From assembly GCA_017621475.1 (NCBI GenBank), contig JAGATA010000001.1, positions 1-60,390 of the forward strand: a stretch of 60,390 nt of DNA, written 5' to 3'. The position numbers and the translations under genes are program-made. The DNA comes from Clostridia bacterium. GTDB lineage: Bacteria > Bacillota > Clostridia > Oscillospirales > CAG-272. This document shows positions 24,294-32,739 of this stretch, in pieces. Positions within the stretch are counted from its first letter, which is position 1, and the number at the start of each line of letters is the position of its first letter. The notes beneath the pieces were generated by a model that did no database searches, was not told the DNA's origin, and saw nothing but the letters and a program-made list of their open reading frames with translations.

Positions 24294-25256
24294 ATGAATA
24301 TAGAGAAGCCTAATATAGCGGCAGTAGATTTAAGCGAAGATGGAAAACACGGTTCTTTTATTGTAGAACCCCTTGAAAGAGGCTACGGCACAACGATTGG
24401 TAACTCCCTTCGTCGCGTACTCCTCAGCTCTCTCCCCGGTGTTGCTGTTGTAAGCATCAAGCTTTCCGGCGGCGGCAAAGATGTTCTCCATGAAATATCT
24501 ACTATTCCCGGCGTAAAAGAAGATGTTTGTGAGATCGTTTTGAATGTTAAAGGCATTACAGCGAAGCTCTTCTCTAACGGTCCTAAGACTGTTTCCATCG
24601 ATGTTACAGGTGCTATGGACGTTTGCGCAGGAGACATCGTTTGCGATGACGAACTTCAGATTCTCAATCCCAAGCACCATATAGCGACAGTAAGCGAAGG
24701 CGTTCGTTTCCATATGGATCTTACTTTCGACCACGGTCGCGGTTACGTTACGCAAGAAAGAAATAAGCAGCTTTACTCCTCGGGACAGTTGGGTGTTATT
24801 TTCGTTGACTCGATCTTCACACCCGTATATAACGTAAGCTATCAGGTCGATAATACACGTGTTGGTAATATCACAGACTTTGATAAGCTCACTCTTGATG
24901 TTTTGACCAACGGTACTATCTCTGCAAGAGAAGCAGTATCGCTCGGAGCCAAGATACTCAACGAGCATCTCAACCTCTTTGTTGATCTTTCCGATGAAGC
25001 GAAGAGTGCAGAGATAATGGTTGAAAGAGAAGAAACCAAGAAAGAAAAAGTCCTTGAGATGACCATTGAGGAGCTTGACTTGTCTGTTCGTAGTTTCAAC
25101 TGCTTGAAACGCGCAGGCATCGATACAGTCGAGGATCTGACAAGCAAGACAGAAGAAGATATGATTAAGGTCAGAAACCTCGGCAAGAAGTCTCTCGAAG
25201 AAGTTATTCAGAAACTTCATTCTCTCGGTCTCAGCCTTAAGAAAGAAGAAGAATAA
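24294..25256 (+). CDS. rpoA: RNA polymerase alpha subunit
   Basis: The 320-residue protein has the N-terminal assembly domain ([50 protein letters not shown]) and the C-terminal domain for UP elements and activators ([39 protein letters not shown]). It is the normal length. AGGAGG is 10 bases upstream. The 116-base gap before it holds a strong hairpin. Confidence 0.98.
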   Translation: MNIEKPNIAAVDLSEDGKHGSFIVEPLERGYGTTIGNSLRRVLLSSLPGVAVVSIKLSGGGKDVLHEISTIPGVKEDVCEIVLNVKGITAKLFSNGPKTVSIDVTGAMDVCAGDIVCDDELQILNPKHHIATVSEGVRFHMDLTFDHGRGYVTQERNKQLYSSGQLGVIFVDSIFTPVYNVSYQVDNTRVGNITDFDKLTLDVLTNGTISAREAVSLGAKILNEHLNLFVDLSDEAKSAEIMVEREETKKEKVLEMTIEELDLSVRSFNCLKRAGIDTVEDLTSKTEEDMIKVRNLGKKSLEEVIQKLHSLGLSLKKEEE

Positions 25257-25331
25257 TTCTTTCGGAAGACATATACATTTAAAATTTTCGGATATAATCC
25301 TTTTTAAATTCTGTAAAGGAGGAATATAACA

Positions 25332-25676
25332 ATGCCCGGAACCAGAAAACTCGGCAGACCTACTGCCCACAGACGTGCTATGCTCAGAGGCATGGTAACA
25401 TACCTTTTGGAAAACGGTTCGGTAGAAACAACACTTACTCGTGCAAAAGAAGTTAAATCTCTTGCAGAGAAGATGATTACTTGCGGCAAGAAGAACACAC
25501 TTACTTCTCGTCGTCAGGCACTCGCTTTCATCACAAAAGAAGAAGTTGTTAAAAAACTCTTTGATGAAATCGCGCCCAAATATGCTGATAGAAACGGCGG
25601 TTACACAGCTATCTACAAGCTCGGTCCCCGTCGCGGCGATGCTGCTGAAACAGCTATCATCAAACTTGTTGACTGA
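25332..25676 (+). CDS. rplQ: Ribosomal protein L17
   Basis: The last gene of the superoperon. The 114 residues contain [37 protein letters not shown] and [21 protein letters not shown]17 lies on the solvent side of the 50S near the exit tunnel. A clear terminator follows. Confidence 0.98.
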   Translation: MPGTRKLGRPTAHRRAMLRGMVTYLLENGSVETTLTRAKEVKSLAEKMITCGKKNTLTSRRQALAFITKEEVVKKLFDEIAPKYADRNGGYTAIYKLGPRRGDAAETAIIKLVD

Positions 25677-25687
25677 ATAAGTTAAAT

Positions 25688-25716
25688 AAAAGCGTGAGCG
25701 AAAGCTCACGCTTTTT
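25688..25716 (+). terminator. Terminator of the ribosomal superoperon
   Basis: AAAGCGTGAGC, loop GAAA, GCTCACGCTTT, then TTG. It lies 12 bases after rplQ. Confidence 0.93.
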
Positions 25717-25820
25717 GTTTTCGAAAGGAGAAAAATTGATTTTGCAAGATTTTTCGGGAAATAATGGATATATAAAGATGATTTTGTTACAAAAAAATCA
25801 AAGCAAAACAACAAAACCTC

Positions 25821-25849
25821 TTGATAAATAAAATGATATGTGATATAAT
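25821..25849 (+). promoter_or_regulatory. Promoter of the hemolysin-III-like gene
   Basis: TTGATA, 17-base spacer, TATAAT, with TG one base before the -10; 36 bases before the start codon. Confidence 0.85.
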
Positions 25850-25885
25850 ATCCATATAATCTAATTATGGAAACGAGATGTATTT

Positions 25886-26557
25886 ATGAGTAAAACAAGA
25901 TTTAGAGACAGACCTATGCCCGATTACACAAAGGGCGAAGAGATTTTCAATATGGTTTCGCATATTGTGGGCGGTGCTTTCGGCATTGTTGCACTTGTGC
26001 TGACGGTGGTTTTTTCTGCGATAAAAGGGAACACCTGGGGCGTTGTTAGTTCTGCTATATACGGCTCTACGATGATAATGCTTTATTCGGTTTCAAGCGT
26101 TTATCACGGTTTGCACCTTAATATGGGCAAGCGCGTTATGCAGGTTATCGACCATTGCACGATATTCCTCCTCATAGCGGGAACTTACACTCCTATAGCG
26201 CTTGGTCCTATCCGTGAATATTCTACCGCTTGGGGATGGGTGCTTTTCGGCGTTGTCTGGGGCTGTGCGGCTATCGGAATTACGCTTACTGCCATTGATA
26301 TGAAGAAATATTCCAAGCTTGCTATGGTGTTTTATATCGGAATGGGGTGGTGCGTGGTTATGGCGGCAAAGCCTACTCTTGCATCCGTTCCGCTTGCGGG
26401 GCTTGGCTGGATACTTGCCGGAGGAATTGCATACACCATAGGCGCGGTTCTTTACGGACTTGGCAAAAAGCACAGATATATGCACTCTATTTTCCACATC
26501 TTTGTGGTTGCGGGAAGCATTTTGCAGTTCTTCGGCATATTATTTTACGTTATTTAA
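25886..26557 (+). CDS. Hemolysin III family membrane protein (PAQR type)
   Basis: The 223-residue protein has seven membrane segments and the metal-site residues of the PAQR/hemolysin III family: GEEIFNMVSHIVGG near the first segment, SSVYHGLH, QVIDHCTIFLLIAGTYTPI, and HRYMHSIFHIFVV at the end with two histidines. Members are putative zinc-dependent membrane hydrolases or, in Bacillus-type relatives, are linked to membrane energy and fluidity; the name hemolysin is historical. It seems to be a single-gene unit, with no close partner. Confidence 0.92.
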   Translation: MSKTRFRDRPMPDYTKGEEIFNMVSHIVGGAFGIVALVLTVVFSAIKGNTWGVVSSAIYGSTMIMLYSVSSVYHGLHLNMGKRVMQVIDHCTIFLLIAGTYTPIALGPIREYSTAWGWVLFGVVWGCAAIGITLTAIDMKKYSKLAMVFYIGMGWCVVMAAKPTLASVPLAGLGWILAGGIAYTIGAVLYGLGKKHRYMHSIFHIFVVAGSILQFFGILFYVI

Positions 26558-26563
26558 CGAGAT

Positions 26564-26677
26564 TTCTTGAAAGAAAGCTCGGCAAAGAACTTTCCTAAAA
26601 AAGTTTTGTATTAGAGTGGAAAAGGGGGACGATTCTTGAACGTAGGGTAGTGGCTTCTGTCCTCCCGATCTTCCTTT
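26564..26677. repeat. Intergenic repeat-like segment
   Basis: TTCTTGAAAGAAAG (26564-26577) and CAAAGAACTTT (26583-26593) recur at 39338-39351 and 39356-39366, in the same order, after another gene. Directly behind it here is a second block with partly inverted ends (GGGGGAC 26624-26630 and GTCCTCCC 26659-26666). No coding potential was found. Confidence 0.45.
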
Positions 26678-26686
26678 GTATAAAAG

Positions 26687-26718
26687 TCACACACATCAAA
26701 TTATCGTGTGTGATTTTT
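26687..26718 (+). terminator. Terminator after the hemolysin-III-like gene
   Basis: TCACACAC, loop of 11, GTGTGTGA, then TTTTT. Confidence 0.8.
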
Positions 26719-26719
26719 A

Positions 26720-26748
26720 TTGTTATTCCCGAATTTTTGCTGTAAAAT
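26720..26748 (+). promoter_or_regulatory. Promoter of the TfoX-N gene
   Basis: TTGTTA, 17-base spacer, TAAAAT, directly after the terminator and 27 bases before the start codon. Confidence 0.7.
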
Positions 26749-26775
26749 AAATAATAATTTTTTATGGAGGGAACT

Positions 26776-27093
26776 ATGGCATCAAGCATAGAGTATCTGG
26801 ATTTTGTTTTGGAACAGCTTTCTTCGTTGGAAGAAATATCGTATCGCTCTATGATGGGCGAATATATTTTATATCACCGCGGAAAGATAATAGGCGGAAT
26901 TTACGATGACAGATTTCTTATAAAACCCGTGAAAAGCGCGCTCTTGCTTATGCCGCATGCGCCGCGCGAAGTTCCTTATGATGGCGCAAAAGAAATGCTG
27001 CTTGCGGAAAATGTTGATGATAAGGAATTTTTGAAGAACTTGATTGAAATAATGTATAACGAACTTCCCGAACCAAAGAAAAAAAGAAGGTAA
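26776..27093 (+). CDS. TfoX/Sxy N-terminal domain protein
   Basis: The 105 residues match the short clostridial proteins made only of the TfoX N-terminal domain: LDFVLEQLSSLEEISYRSMMG, then EYILYHRGKIIGGIYDDRFL and IKPVKSAL, with a helical basic end (PEPKKKRR). Full-length TfoX controls competence in Gammaproteobacteria, but the stand-alone domain has no proven role, so a competence function should not be assumed. The ATG at 26776 is preferred because GGAGG lies between it and the earlier ATG at 26764. The HD gene follows after 4 bases. Confidence 0.88.
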   Translation: MASSIEYLDFVLEQLSSLEEISYRSMMGEYILYHRGKIIGGIYDDRFLIKPVKSALLLMPHAPREVPYDGAKEMLLAENVDDKEFLKNLIEIMYNELPEPKKKRR

Positions 27094-27097
27094 ATTT

Positions 27098-27637
27098 ATG
27101 ACAAGCATTACAACATACACGAAAAAGATGTTCGATCCACTAGCTCCAAAAGAGGAGTTTCTTGATATTCACGATATTGCCCATTCGCTTTCGCTTCTTT
27201 GCCGTGCAAACGGGCATTTCCCGGAGTTTTATTCCGTAGGGGAGCATTGTGTGAACTGTACCCGTGAAGCACAGGCGCGCGGATACAGCGTACGTGTTCA
27301 GCTTGCCTGCCTTTTGCACGACGCGAGCGAAGCGTATCTTTCCGACGTGACGCGCCCGGTGAAAAGTGCGCTTCCCGAATACAAAAAAATAGAAAACGCC
27401 CTTGCGGACGTTATCTATAAAAAGTGGCTCGGAAGCTCTTTGACAGAAGGAGAATACGCGATTATGCGTGATGTGGACGATACGATGCTTTATTATGAAA
27501 TGCTTCACTATTTCGGAGAAAAAATATCTGCAACAGCGCCAAACCTTTGCTCGAAGCCCTTTTTTAGCTTCGATGGATTTGAAAAAACGGAAAGAGATTT
27601 CTTGGACCGTTTTGAAAGCTTAAAAAAACTGATATAG
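27098..27637 (+). CDS. HD-domain phosphohydrolase
   Basis: The 179-residue protein carries the metal-binding residues of the HD superfamily in order: His in FYSVGEHC, the HD pair in CLLHDASEAYLSDV, and Asp in MRDVDDTM. The order and spacing resemble YfbR-type nucleotidases and small clostridial or phage HD proteins with the line EAYLxDVxRPVK (here DVTRPVKSAL). A nucleotide or nucleoside monophosphate is a plausible substrate, but not proven. It is probably co-transcribed with the TfoX-N gene, from which it is 4 bases away. Confidence 0.85.
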   Translation: MTSITTYTKKMFDPLAPKEEFLDIHDIAHSLSLLCRANGHFPEFYSVGEHCVNCTREAQARGYSVRVQLACLLHDASEAYLSDVTRPVKSALPEYKKIENALADVIYKKWLGSSLTEGEYAIMRDVDDTMLYYEMLHYFGEKISATAPNLCSKPFFSFDGFEKTERDFLDRFESLKKLI

Positions 27638-27733
27638 GTGAAAGGCGCCCTCTTTAGGACGATGCTTTTGTATCTTTTGACAACAAATGTGAAAAAAATT
27701 TTTGGAAATTGCCCAAAAATGATAAATTTGATG

Positions 27734-27761
27734 TTGACAAAAGTTATAATTTTGTTATTAT
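27734..27761 (+). promoter_or_regulatory. Promoter of the ABC-DUF1854 unit
   Basis: TTGACA, 16-base spacer, TATTAT with TG one base before it; 49 bases before the start. Confidence 0.8.
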
Positions 27762-27810
27762 ATAAGCATAATTCAAGCTGACGGTCTTGGCGAAAAAAGA
27801 GAGGCTTTTT

Positions 27811-30081
27811 ATGGATTTAATTTTACCGTTAGAGAACAAAAGACTAAAAGATCTTGCGCTCGAAGAAGAAGTTGCAAAACTTTTGCTTACTGAGGAACAG
27901 GTGCTTTTCAACATCGTTTCCGACTTGCACATGGACGGAAAATACGGTGACGCATTCGTTTGCTTCACGGACAAACGCATCATCACCGCAGACAGAGACA
28001 AGGACGACAATGTTGCAACGCGAACATTTTTCTACGATGAAGTGGAACGCCTTTTCGTTAAACGAATGTACGGCAACGCCGTGCTGAACGCTGTCAAAGA
28101 AGATGGCGAAAAAGTACCGCTTATCAAATCTACATATGCGATAACGGCGTTTTTTAACACAGGAATTATCTTCTTCGACAAAATTTCCAATGGCATGAAC
28201 TGGGAAGATGCGATCGAACCTGTCGGTGTTACGTACAAAAACTACGCCACGACTTGCCCGAAATGCGGAAGGCCGCTCTTACATCCCGGCGCGGACTGTT
28301 TAAACTGCGCTTCAAAGGGAAGAATCATTTCAAAGCTTAAAAAATATGTAAAGCCGGAGTTAAAACCGCTCTTGCTTTCCATCGTTCTTTCGGTGCTTAT
28401 CACCGGCTTAAGCCTTGTGCCGCCGTACGCGACAAAAATGCTTGTTGACGACGTTATCCCGAACAAAAACACGCAGATGCTTTACATGATAGTCGTGTTC
28501 CTTTTTTTCACATACCTTTTCCAATATCTCTTTACGGCTATACGCGGTACAATACTTCGTTACAGCGGTGACAGAATAGTTGAATCGCTCCGTAACGACG
28601 TATTTGAAAAAGCACAACATTTGCCGATGCAGTTTTACGATAAAACCTCCACGGGTTCCGTAATAAACCGTATCAGCAACGACACCAGCACTCTTCAGGC
28701 GTTTATCATGCGTATTACGCAGGAAGTTATAACGCAGCTCTTTCTCCTTGTCGGCATTATCGTGATAATGCTTACGATGAACTGGAAGCTTTCGCTTTTG
28801 GCTCTCATTCCCGTACCGTTCGTTGTATTTGCTTCGCGCAAATTCGGCAGAATGGTTCGTCCGTATTACCGCCGCATTTGGCGTAAATGGACGGCTGTTT
28901 CCTCCGTCTTGACGGATTCTATCCCCTGTATCAAGGTAGTTAAATCTTTCTCCGGTGAAAAGCGCGCCTCCAAACGCTTCCAAAAACAGAACAGGGAATG
29001 GTATAAAGTCAGCGTTCGCGCGGGCAAAATGTCCAGCATTTTCCCCACGATAGTATCCTTCGTTGTGGTTTGCGGTTCCATTCTCATTTGGAATGTGGGC
29101 GGCGTGCAGGTTATAAATGGCGCAAACGAAATTTCCCTCGGATTGCTTGTTTCCTTTATTTCCTATACGTCGATGTTCTACGGACCGGTAAACTTCTTTG
29201 CGGGTCTTAACGACTCCTATCAGAACGCGCTCACGTCTGCAGAGCGTATCATGGATATCCTCGACGCGGAATCGGAAAGAAACGACGGAAAGGGTAACGC
29301 GCTCGACTATATCCGCGGTAAGGTGGAATTTAAACACGTTACTTTCTCTTTCGACAAAACGAAAAACGTGCTTTCCGACATTGATTTCACTATCGAACCG
29401 GGTGAATCCGTAGGTATCGTAGGTACGACAGGTTCCGGTAAAACGACTCTTATAAACCTTTTCCTTCGTTTTTATGATAACTACGAAGGTCAGATACTGC
29501 TTGACGGTCACGATATCAAGAATATAGACATGGAATATTTCCGTTCCAAGATAGGTTACGTTCAGCAAGAAGCGATGATGTTCTCCGACACCATCTTCAA
29601 CAATATCGCATACGGCAAGCCCGACGCCTCCATTGACGAAGTTATCCGTGCGGCGGACGTTGCCAATGCACATGAGTTTATCATCCGTCACCCCGACGCA
29701 TATGATACTATTTTGGGCGAGCGTGGCGTAGGTCTTTCGGGCGGTGAGCGCCAGCGTATTTCCATAGCGCGCGCCATCCTTAACAACCCCAGCGTTCTTA
29801 TCTTCGACGAAGCTACGAGCGCGGTTGACTCAGAAACGGAAAAACTCATTCAGGACGCTATAAACAAGCTCATCAAGGGCAGAACGACACTTATGATCGC
29901 GCACAGACTTTCTACTCTCCGTCAAGCGGACAAGATCATGGTTATCGATCGCGGCAGGATCGTGGAATTCGGCACGCCCGACGAGCTCATGGCGCTCAAG
30001 GGTAAATATTACAAGCTCGTTAATATTCAGTCCATGGCAGATCAGGTCAAACTCGAAAAAGAAAAAGAATGTCTTGAATAA
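27811..30081 (+). CDS. ABC exporter with PH-like N-terminal domain and zinc ribbon
   Basis: The 756-residue protein has four parts: an N-terminal beta-rich PH-like domain (~1-140, including DAFVCFTDKRIITADRD), a zinc ribbon (CPKCGRPLLHPGADCLNC), a six-segment exporter membrane domain (~175-490) and an ATP-binding domain. Walker A (GTTGSGKTT) starts at Gly538; the signature is GLSGGERQRI and Walker B ends FDEATSAVD, so the site is catalytic and the protein probably works as a homodimer. This layout with a DUF1854 neighbour is known from the family named cyanophycin-metabolism-associated ABC transporters in other phyla; the substrate is unknown and no cyanophycin gene is seen. Start 27811 has GAGAGG; a TTG start at 27787 has none. 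Confidence 0.9.
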   Translation: MDLILPLENKRLKDLALEEEVAKLLLTEEQVLFNIVSDLHMDGKYGDAFVCFTDKRIITADRDKDDNVATRTFFYDEVERLFVKRMYGNAVLNAVKEDGEKVPLIKSTYAITAFFNTGIIFFDKISNGMNWEDAIEPVGVTYKNYATTCPKCGRPLLHPGADCLNCASKGRIISKLKKYVKPELKPLLLSIVLSVLITGLSLVPPYATKMLVDDVIPNKNTQMLYMIVVFLFFTYLFQYLFTAIRGTILRYSGDRIVESLRNDVFEKAQHLPMQFYDKTSTGSVINRISNDTSTLQAFIMRITQEVITQLFLLVGIIVIMLTMNWKLSLLALIPVPFVVFASRKFGRMVRPYYRRIWRKWTAVSSVLTDSIPCIKVVKSFSGEKRASKRFQKQNREWYKVSVRAGKMSSIFPTIVSFVVVCGSILIWNVGGVQVINGANEISLGLLVSFISYTSMFYGPVNFFAGLNDSYQNALTSAERIMDILDAESERNDGKGNALDYIRGKVEFKHVTFSFDKTKNVLSDIDFTIEPGESVGIVGTTGSGKTTLINLFLRFYDNYEGQILLDGHDIKNIDMEYFRSKIGYVQQEAMMFSDTIFNNIAYGKPDASIDEVIRAADVANAHEFIIRHPDAYDTILGERGVGLSGGERQRISIARAILNNPSVLIFDEATSAVDSETEKLIQDAINKLIKGRTTLMIAHRLSTLRQADKIMVIDRGRIVEFGTPDELMALKGKYYKLVNIQSMADQVKLEKEKECLE

Positions 30082-30093
30082 GGAGAACGCAAC

Positions 30094-30582
30094 ATGACAG
30101 GATTTTTTATAAACGGCGATGACGCCAAGCTCACCCGAACGGGGGAAACTACCGTGAAACTTGAAATGTTCGACGGAAGAATGTACGAAAACCTCGAAGT
30201 TTTGCGCCTCTTTCCTGTTTCAGGCATGATGAAATACATTTCGCTTCTCGACGAAAGCGGTAAGGAGATTGCCATCATCCGCGATGTGGAAGCTCTTTTC
30301 CCGGAATCTGCGGAAGCAGTGCGCGCGTGCCTTGAAGCATACTATATCGTGCCCAAGATAACGAAGATATTGGGGCGAGTTGAAAAGTACGGCAATATAT
30401 CTTGGACCGTGGAAACTGACAGAGGCGTGCATACCTTTGATATCCTCAACACGAGCACGGATATAAAAACGCTCTACGATGGACGCATACTTATAAAAGA
30501 TTCAAACGACAACCGATATGAAATATCGGATGTTACAAAACTCGACAAAGAAAGCCACGGCTTCTTGAAATTTGATATGTAA
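30094..30582 (+). CDS. DUF1854 protein, partner of the ABC exporter
   Basis: The 162-residue protein matches DUF1854 by its pattern KLEMFDGRMYENLEVLRLFP, EIAIIRDVEALFPESAEAV, YIVPKITKILGRVEKYGN, VETDRGVHTFDILN and the C-terminal LIKDSNDNRYEISDVTKLD. It has no signal peptide or membrane segment and looks beta-rich. It is nearly always next to an exporter of the type found directly upstream (12 bases), so it is probably a cytoplasmic accessory or sensor (inference from context). Its role is not known. AAGGAG precedes the ATG. Confidence 0.9.
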   Translation: MTGFFINGDDAKLTRTGETTVKLEMFDGRMYENLEVLRLFPVSGMMKYISLLDESGKEIAIIRDVEALFPESAEAVRACLEAYYIVPKITKILGRVEKYGNISWTVETDRGVHTFDILNTSTDIKTLYDGRILIKDSNDNRYEISDVTKLDKESHGFLKFDM

Positions 30583-30595
30583 GGGAGGTAATGAA

Positions 30596-30922
30596 GTGAA
30601 GCTTGTAATAGCGGTTATAAACAATGACGACAGCAGAACAGCGATAAATGCGCTGACGGGCAGGGAATTTTTCGTAACTCAGCTTTCCACCACGGGCGGT
30701 TTCCTTATGGTAGGCAACACGACGCTGCTTATCGGTACTGACGAGGAAAGACTCCCTGAACTCAAAGAAGTGCTCAAACAATATTGCAGAACAAGGGTTA
30801 AATCTAATCCTTCGGTCGCATCCTTGGGCAGAAGCGTACTTGCCGAATCCGTTGAAGAAAACGTAACTATCGGCGGTGCGGTAATTTTCGAGCTTTCCGT
30901 TGACAATTTCGAAAAAATATGA
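30596..30922 (+). CDS. darA: Cyclic di-AMP receptor, DarA/PstA family
   Basis: The 108-residue PII-like protein begins at GTG with KLVIAVINNDDSRTAINAL, then the QLSTTGGFLMVGNTTLLIG block, and ends in a strand GGAVIFELSVDNFEKI. The TTGG(F) and GNTTLLIG segments form the c-di-AMP pocket in known structures. DarA trimers bind this second messenger, which controls osmolytes and cell wall balance in Gram-positives; the downstream target is unsettled. GGGAGG is upstream. Distance from the DUF1854 gene is 13 bases, so it is probably the third gene of that operon. The gene ends 3 bases before the convergent spoVM-like stop. Confidence 0.93.
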   Translation: MKLVIAVINNDDSRTAINALTGREFFVTQLSTTGGFLMVGNTTLLIGTDEERLPELKEVLKQYCRTRVKSNPSVASLGRSVLAESVEENVTIGGAVIFELSVDNFEKI

Positions 30923-30925
30923 TCT

Positions 30926-31006
30926 TTACTTTCTTCTCTTGCGGCCGAACAGTTTGCGCAGTACCGGGGAAAGAAAACGGGGAGATTTGAATATCATGAT
31001 CTTCAT
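30926..31006 (-). CDS. spoVM: Stage V sporulation protein SpoVM
   Basis: A 26-codon frame on the minus strand with a strong AAAGGAG site 7 bases before ATG. Its length is exactly that of Bacillus SpoVM. The sequence MKIMIFKSPRFLSPVLRK, then LFGRKRRK, keeps Lys2, Lys7, Pro9, Phe11, Leu12, Arg17, Gly21 and Arg24 of the Bacillus protein; Pro9 is the residue that lets SpoVM recognise membrane curvature. SpoVM is an amphipathic helix that marks the forespore surface and anchors SpoIVA at the start of coat assembly. The C-terminus is more basic than in Bacillus. Its presence implies an endospore-forming lineage. It is too short for usual gene finders. Confidence 0.82.
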   Translation of the reverse strand: MKIMIFKSPRFLSPVLRKLFGRKRRK

Positions 31007-31085
31007 GGCGCTTCTCCTTTCGGGTATATTTCAGTTTATCATATGAAAATGTGCGCGCAAAGGTGATAAAAAAATCAGAAAACTA

Positions 31086-31114
31086 TTGCATTTACCAAGT
31101 ATTTGTGGTATAAT
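31086..31114 (+). promoter_or_regulatory. Promoter of the rimP-nusA-infB operon
   Basis: TTGCAT, 17-base spacer, TATAAT, TG one base before the -10. The leader has ~78 bases. Confidence 0.88.
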
Positions 31115-31135
31115 AAGCACATAAAAACGAGTAGG

Positions 31136-31165
31136 AGATGAGAGTGGCAAGCGCCACTCTCATCT
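31136..31165 (+). promoter_or_regulatory. Leader hairpin of the rimP operon
   Basis: AGATGAGAGTGGC pairs perfectly with GCCACTCTCATCT around an AAGC loop (13-base stem), 34 bases before rimP. No T-run follows directly, so it is not an intrinsic terminator; it may be a binding site or protect the 5' end. NusA and IF2 operons are controlled in other bacteria, but no known leader family was recognised. Confidence 0.6.
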
Positions 31166-31198
31166 GTTTATGTAAGGCTTTTTTGAAAGGAGACGAAT

Positions 31199-31666
31199 AT
31201 GGCAAAAAATACTGGCATCGCACCCCTTGTGGAAGGACTTGTGACACCGACAATAATTGAGCTTGGATATTCCGTTTGGGATGTGGAATACGTTAAGGAG
31301 GGCGCGGAATGGTATCTGCGCATAACGATCGATTCCCCCGAAGGAATTGATATCGAAGATTGCGAAAAGGTTCACAGAGCTATCGAAGTCATTATTGACG
31401 AAGCTGACCCCATTGAAGATTTCTATTACCTTGAGGTCTCTTCTCCCGGTGTGGAAAGACCGCTCAAAAAGCCGGAACATTTTTCCCATTGCGTCGGAGA
31501 GGTCGTTGAAGTTAAGCTTTTCGCGCCCGATGCAAGCGGTAAAAAGGCATATAAAGGCGTGCTCAGCACGGCCGGCGAAAGCGGAATCGAGCTTGATGTG
31601 GACGGAGTTTGTGTTCCCCTTGAATATTCCGCTATTGCAAAAGCGAACATTTATTTTGAGTTCTGA
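31199..31666 (+). CDS. rimP: Ribosome maturation factor RimP
   Basis: RimP helps mature the 30S subunit. The 155-residue protein has GLVTPTIIELGYSVWDVEYV, LRITIDSPEGIDIEDCEKVHRAI, and the conserved YYLEVSSPGVERPLKKPEHF, followed by a C-terminal SH3-like domain. AAAGGAG is upstream. It is the first gene of the well-known rimP-nusA-rnpM-ylxQ-infB order. Confidence 0.97.
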   Translation: MAKNTGIAPLVEGLVTPTIIELGYSVWDVEYVKEGAEWYLRITIDSPEGIDIEDCEKVHRAIEVIIDEADPIEDFYYLEVSSPGVERPLKKPEHFSHCVGEVVEVKLFAPDASGKKAYKGVLSTAGESGIELDVDGVCVPLEYSAIAKANIYFEF

Positions 31667-31695
31667 TATATAGATTTAGAAAGGTATTGCAAAAA

Positions 31696-32727
31696 ATGAA
31701 TAATGAATTTTTTAACGCCCTGGATCTTTTGGAAAAAGAAAAAGGTATCCCCAAGGAATATATGATAGAAAAGGTTGAAGCTGCTCTTGTTTCCGCTTTT
31801 AAGCGTGATAACGGCGGCAACAGCAATGTAAGAGTTGTTATCGACCCCGAAAAGAAGGACGTAAAGGTTTACAAACAGAGACTTATTGTTGAAGAGGTTA
31901 TGGACCCCGAGGTTGAAATTTCCTTGGAAGAAGCAAAATCTCTCAGCCGCCGCCACGTTCTGGGCGGATTTGTTGAAACGGAAATAAAAACAAAGAGCTT
32001 CGGCAGAATCAGCGCACAGACTGCAAAGCAGGTAATCATTCAGGGTATCCGCGAAGCGGAACGCTCCCGCGCTGTTGAAGCTTACGAAAAGAAGAGAGAA
32101 GAGATCATCTCCGCTGTTGTTACAAAGATCGACCCCACAAACGGCAATGTTGTTGTTGATACAGGTACAAGCGAAACAGTCCTTCTCAAGGCTGAACAGA
32201 TCCCCGGTGAAACATTCAATGTTGGCGATCATATCAAAGTATTCGTTATGGAGGTTGTTGACAAAGAAGTGGTTAAGGGGCCGATAGTAACGCTTTCCCG
32301 TTGCCACGCTTCATTTGTAAAACGTCTTTTCGAGCTTGAAATCCCCGAAATTGCAGACGGTACGGTCGTTATTCACAATGTATCCCGTGAAGCAGGCTCC
32401 AGAACAAAGATCTCCGTTTCCAGCCGCAACGAAGACGTTGATGCTGTAGGTGCTTGTATCGGTGCGGGCGGCAGACGTATTGCAGACATTGTAAACGAGC
32501 TCGGCGGCGAAAAGATCGACATCGTTAAATTCAGCGAAAAACCCGAAGATTACGTGAGAGAGGCTCTCTCTCCTGCAGAAGTTAAATCCGTTGTTCTTGA
32601 AAGCGAACGTGCTTGCCGCGTTATTGTTGACCCCACACAGCTTTCCCTTGCTATCGGTAAGGAAGGTCAGAACGCGCGCTTGGCAGCAAGACTTACGGGC
32701 TTTAAGATAGATATTAAAACAGAGTAA
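31696..32727 (+). CDS. nusA: Transcription termination/antitermination factor NusA
   Basis: NusA binds RNA polymerase and modulates pausing and termination. The 343 residues contain the N-terminal polymerase-binding domain (NEFFNALDLLEKEKGIPKEY), an S1 domain (ISAVVTKIDPTNGNVVVDTG), and two KH domains, the second with IVDPTQLSLAIGKEGQNARL. The acidic repeats seen in E. coli are absent, as is normal in Bacillota. ATG at 31696 is preferred; a TTG at 31687 is too near the AAAGG site. Confidence 0.97.
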   Translation: MNNEFFNALDLLEKEKGIPKEYMIEKVEAALVSAFKRDNGGNSNVRVVIDPEKKDVKVYKQRLIVEEVMDPEVEISLEEAKSLSRRHVLGGFVETEIKTKSFGRISAQTAKQVIIQGIREAERSRAVEAYEKKREEIISAVVTKIDPTNGNVVVDTGTSETVLLKAEQIPGETFNVGDHIKVFVMEVVDKEVVKGPIVTLSRCHASFVKRLFELEIPEIADGTVVIHNVSREAGSRTKISVSSRNEDVDAVGACIGAGGRRIADIVNELGGEKIDIVKFSEKPEDYVREALSPAEVKSVVLESERACRVIVDPTQLSLAIGKEGQNARLAARLTGFKIDIKTE

Positions 32728-32739
32728 GAGGGAACAGCG

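Noticed and set aside
26776..27093. Competence regulator
   Set aside because: Only the TfoX N-terminal domain is present; no competence genes are nearby.
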